This document shows positions 61,801-64,000 of a stretch of 64,000 nucleotides of DNA, piece by piece. Under the pieces are notes generated by a model. It saw nothing but the letters and a program-made list of their open reading frames with translations, ran no database searches and was not told the DNA's origin. The position numbers and the translations under genes were made by a program. How positions within the stretch are numbered: position 1 is the stretch's first letter; each line of letters begins with the position of its first letter. The DNA lies in NCBI RefSeq assembly GCF_002078875.1, contig NC_034411.1, positions 7,386,271-7,450,270 of the forward strand, given 5' to 3'. This DNA is from Numida meleagris. Taxonomy: Eukaryota; Chordata; Aves; Galliformes; Numididae.

Positions 61801-64000
61801 AAGCAGACATCTGGGATGTGGTTCCCTCTGCTGAAGGTTGCAGGCTGGTGCTGCTTGAGTCGCCCAGCCGAAGCTGGTGGGACTGCTCCTGCGTTCTCCT
61901 TTGCGGAGAGGAGCCCGGCTTTTGGAAATGTTGCTGCTGACTCGGGAAGCGTCAGCCGCACGCCTCTCCGCATTGTTCAGGCTCATGGGAGCCGACGTTG
62001 GCATCGCAGCTCTTAAAGAAGTGGGCCTGGAAATGTCAGAGGGAGCCCCCTTTCATGTAGAAGATGAAAGCCACGCTGTGCTGGCTGAATTCCAGCATCT
62101 ATCCTTGTGTGTTCGAGCAGATGATGGAGGTTTTCTCGTGATGGCTCCCAAACCGGGTGCTCTTTCACAGCCGATAAAGCTAAGTCGATGTGCCTTCGTT
62201 TTGCTGTGGGCTCAGCCTGTACAAAGGGGTTACAGTAAACTGTTAATTAGTGGCTGCCTGAGTGCATGTGTGAGCCCTCGCTTTGCCCATCTGTACAATG
62301 AGGGCACGAGAGGGGTCCCTTCCTTTTTGACCCTTTTGTCTAGACTGGCATGGCTGCAAGAGATTGTTACCACATGGCTGCACATTGTCTACTGGGATGG
62401 GGACCCTGGTCCCGGCGGTAAATAACAGCCTTCAACAGCTACTCTCACGTTAATAAAATACGACCGGCAGAGGGATCTGAGTCATCTATCAAATAACCCA
62501 CAGCTCCACCCGCATGCAGCTCCTCCATATGAATCCTGAGGTTAATTAAAAGAGTCTAAGGAATGGTGGGCTCAGGGTGACTTTGGTTGAGCGCTGAAGA
62601 TTGATGTATCCTCACAAGCTCTTGTGCTGTTCCTCCGGGCTGGGCTTTTGCGTGGTTCCTGGCCAGCCTCTGAAAGGCCGGGGCTAGGTTCCTAGCCGTG
62701 TTGTACAAGCTGTGCCAAACTGCAGGTTTAAATATTCATTGCATTCTTCACATGCCAAATCATCTAAGTTGGAAAGCAGGAGCCTAAGATTTTGCAAAGC
62801 TGCTTTTGCACGTAAAGACCATTAAAAATTCATCAGAACAAGGAAAAAACAACAACATTGCCAGTAGTAGAGAACTTTATGTTGACTTGGCTAATGCTGT
62901 GTGGGGCTAAGTTGGATCTAACCCGCATTAATCCACTTAAATGGAAGGGTGAGCCTGATCCAGTAAAAGCAATAAATCCTCTTTAGAGCTGACCAGACTA
63001 TAGGAGATGGGGGCTGAATTGCAAACAGTTGGCAGGAGGTAACTGGATGGAGCCTGAATTTCCAATGTGCCAGGTAATTTAACCCATGGCATCCCTCTTC
63101 CCCCATTGCTCAGGACCGGATCCCAGTGCTCTCGCCCCCAGAGGGATAGTGATAGACTGTGGGGCAGGCAAGCTCCAGGCTGATGCAGAGCTGGAAAGCT
63201 CCGAGCAGCTGTCCGGCATTGCAGGGAGTGGGTAGCAGGGTTAGCTCAGGCAGCTCAAGAAACAGGGGTGCGATGCTGGGAGGAGAGATGGAGCTTACGT
63301 GAGCTCCTGCCTTGCCTTGGAGGCAGCATGCAGATACCAGGAGAGCCAGGTACTGTCTTGCTCTGGGTGAGGGTCTAACTGTGTCCATGTCTACAGCTGA
63401 ACCGGCTCAGGAGCAAGTGGACCTGCGTGCCTGGGAAGTGGCTGCTGCTACCAGAGAGCGATTTTCTCAAGGCTGACCCAAGGCATGGAACTGACTCCAG
63501 ACGGGGTGAAGATCTCCATTTCCTTATTCCTCTGAAAAGCAGGGCCTGAATTTAAAAGGCTGCTTAACACTTTGAAGCCACCCACAGTTCTGTCTTTGCC
63601 TCCCACACAAACTCCAAGGAACTGACTCATTCCCACCGTATTTTCAGCTGCGCGTAGATCCTGCTCTCAGCCAGGAAGATCCCCATGCAGCCAAGCGAAT
63701 GAAGTGCACATTGTGACTTCAGTTAGCTGGGCTTGAAAGGGTTTCTCTACGCCGACTAACAGTCAACAGTGTCTGAAGGCATCTGGCCCGCTCTAAAGTA
63801 GAGTAGGAACCATATTCTTTGGTTAGCTGTGTAATTTATGCCTTGTCTGCTGCTCCCTGCTCATGATGCTTCCTTATGTTGACTGTTAAATAGCTGTCTG
63901 TGAAAATAAGTGATGCTGTCATCTGCTGTTAAATGGAAAGAAGTCTGCTCTATGAGCATGCACTCACCTCTCTTCTCCCCCTCTCTGTGGCAAACATGTT

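Larger units (their letters stand above)
52526..64000. other. 3' flank of SPRED2, no supported protein-coding gene
   Basis: About 11.5 kb after the gene. No open frame on either strand shows a recognisable domain or a linked exon chain. It contains one CR1 fragment and a possible minus-strand terminal exon near 58.4-58.85 kb. In mammals the neighbour on this side of SPRED2 is ACTR2, transcribed towards it. I looked for ACTR2-like C-terminal sequence on the minus strand and saw none, so if synteny holds that gene lies beyond 64000. Confidence 0.7.

Noticed and set aside
1..64000. Search for a novel multi-gene or repeat-based system
   Set aside because: The window is explained by one conserved signalling gene, its introns and flanks, and ordinary avian repeats. 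No clustered unknown genes, arrays or structured RNA repeats were seen.

Overview
This window is vertebrate nuclear DNA from a bird, most likely chicken (Gallus gallus) or a close galliform. The evidence is intron-split coding exons with GT/AG boundaries, long AT-balanced introns, at least ten CR1 LINE fragments (the dominant avian retroposon), a mariner-type fragment and a solo LTR. There are no bacterial features: no operons, CRISPR arrays or insertion sequences.

Only one protein-coding gene can be supported, SPRED2 (sprouty-related EVH1 domain protein 2), on the + strand. Five coding exons are visible: 28334-28511, 29733-29901, 32320-32384, 47801-47950 and 48548-49198, the last ending in TGA. 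They total 1213 nt. With the two nucleotides that the missing first coding exon must supply, this makes an exact reading frame of 404 amino acids plus stop. The short first coding exon (about 8-9 codons in the family) was not found and probably lies upstream, so positions 1-28333 read as intron 1 or 5' flank. The EVH1 domain is encoded by the first two visible exons, the linker by the next two, and the Kit-binding region and C-terminal cysteine-rich SPR domain by the last. SPRED proteins dampen Ras-ERK signalling by bringing neurofibromin to the membrane.

Layout: 1-28333 intron 1 or 5' flank, with a CpG-dense block at 1146-1375 and several CR1 copies; 28334-49198 coding exons and introns 2-5, intron 4 being about 15.4 kb; 49199 to about 52525 a 3.3 kb 3' UTR interrupted by a roughly 0.5 kb solo LTR; about 52526-64000 3' flank with one CR1 fragment and a possible antisense terminal exon near 58.4-58.85 kb.

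No undescribed multi-gene system was found. The observations most worth checking are: a 51-nt frame-preserving cassette-exon candidate in intron 4 (41013-41063); a stop codon plus AATAAA just after the weak donor of the first visible exon, which could give a truncated EVH1-only product; the LTR in the 3' UTR carrying three sense-strand AATAAA hexamers; and two CpG clusters that could be alternative promoters or enhancers. All calls come from reading the sequence; no database search was run.
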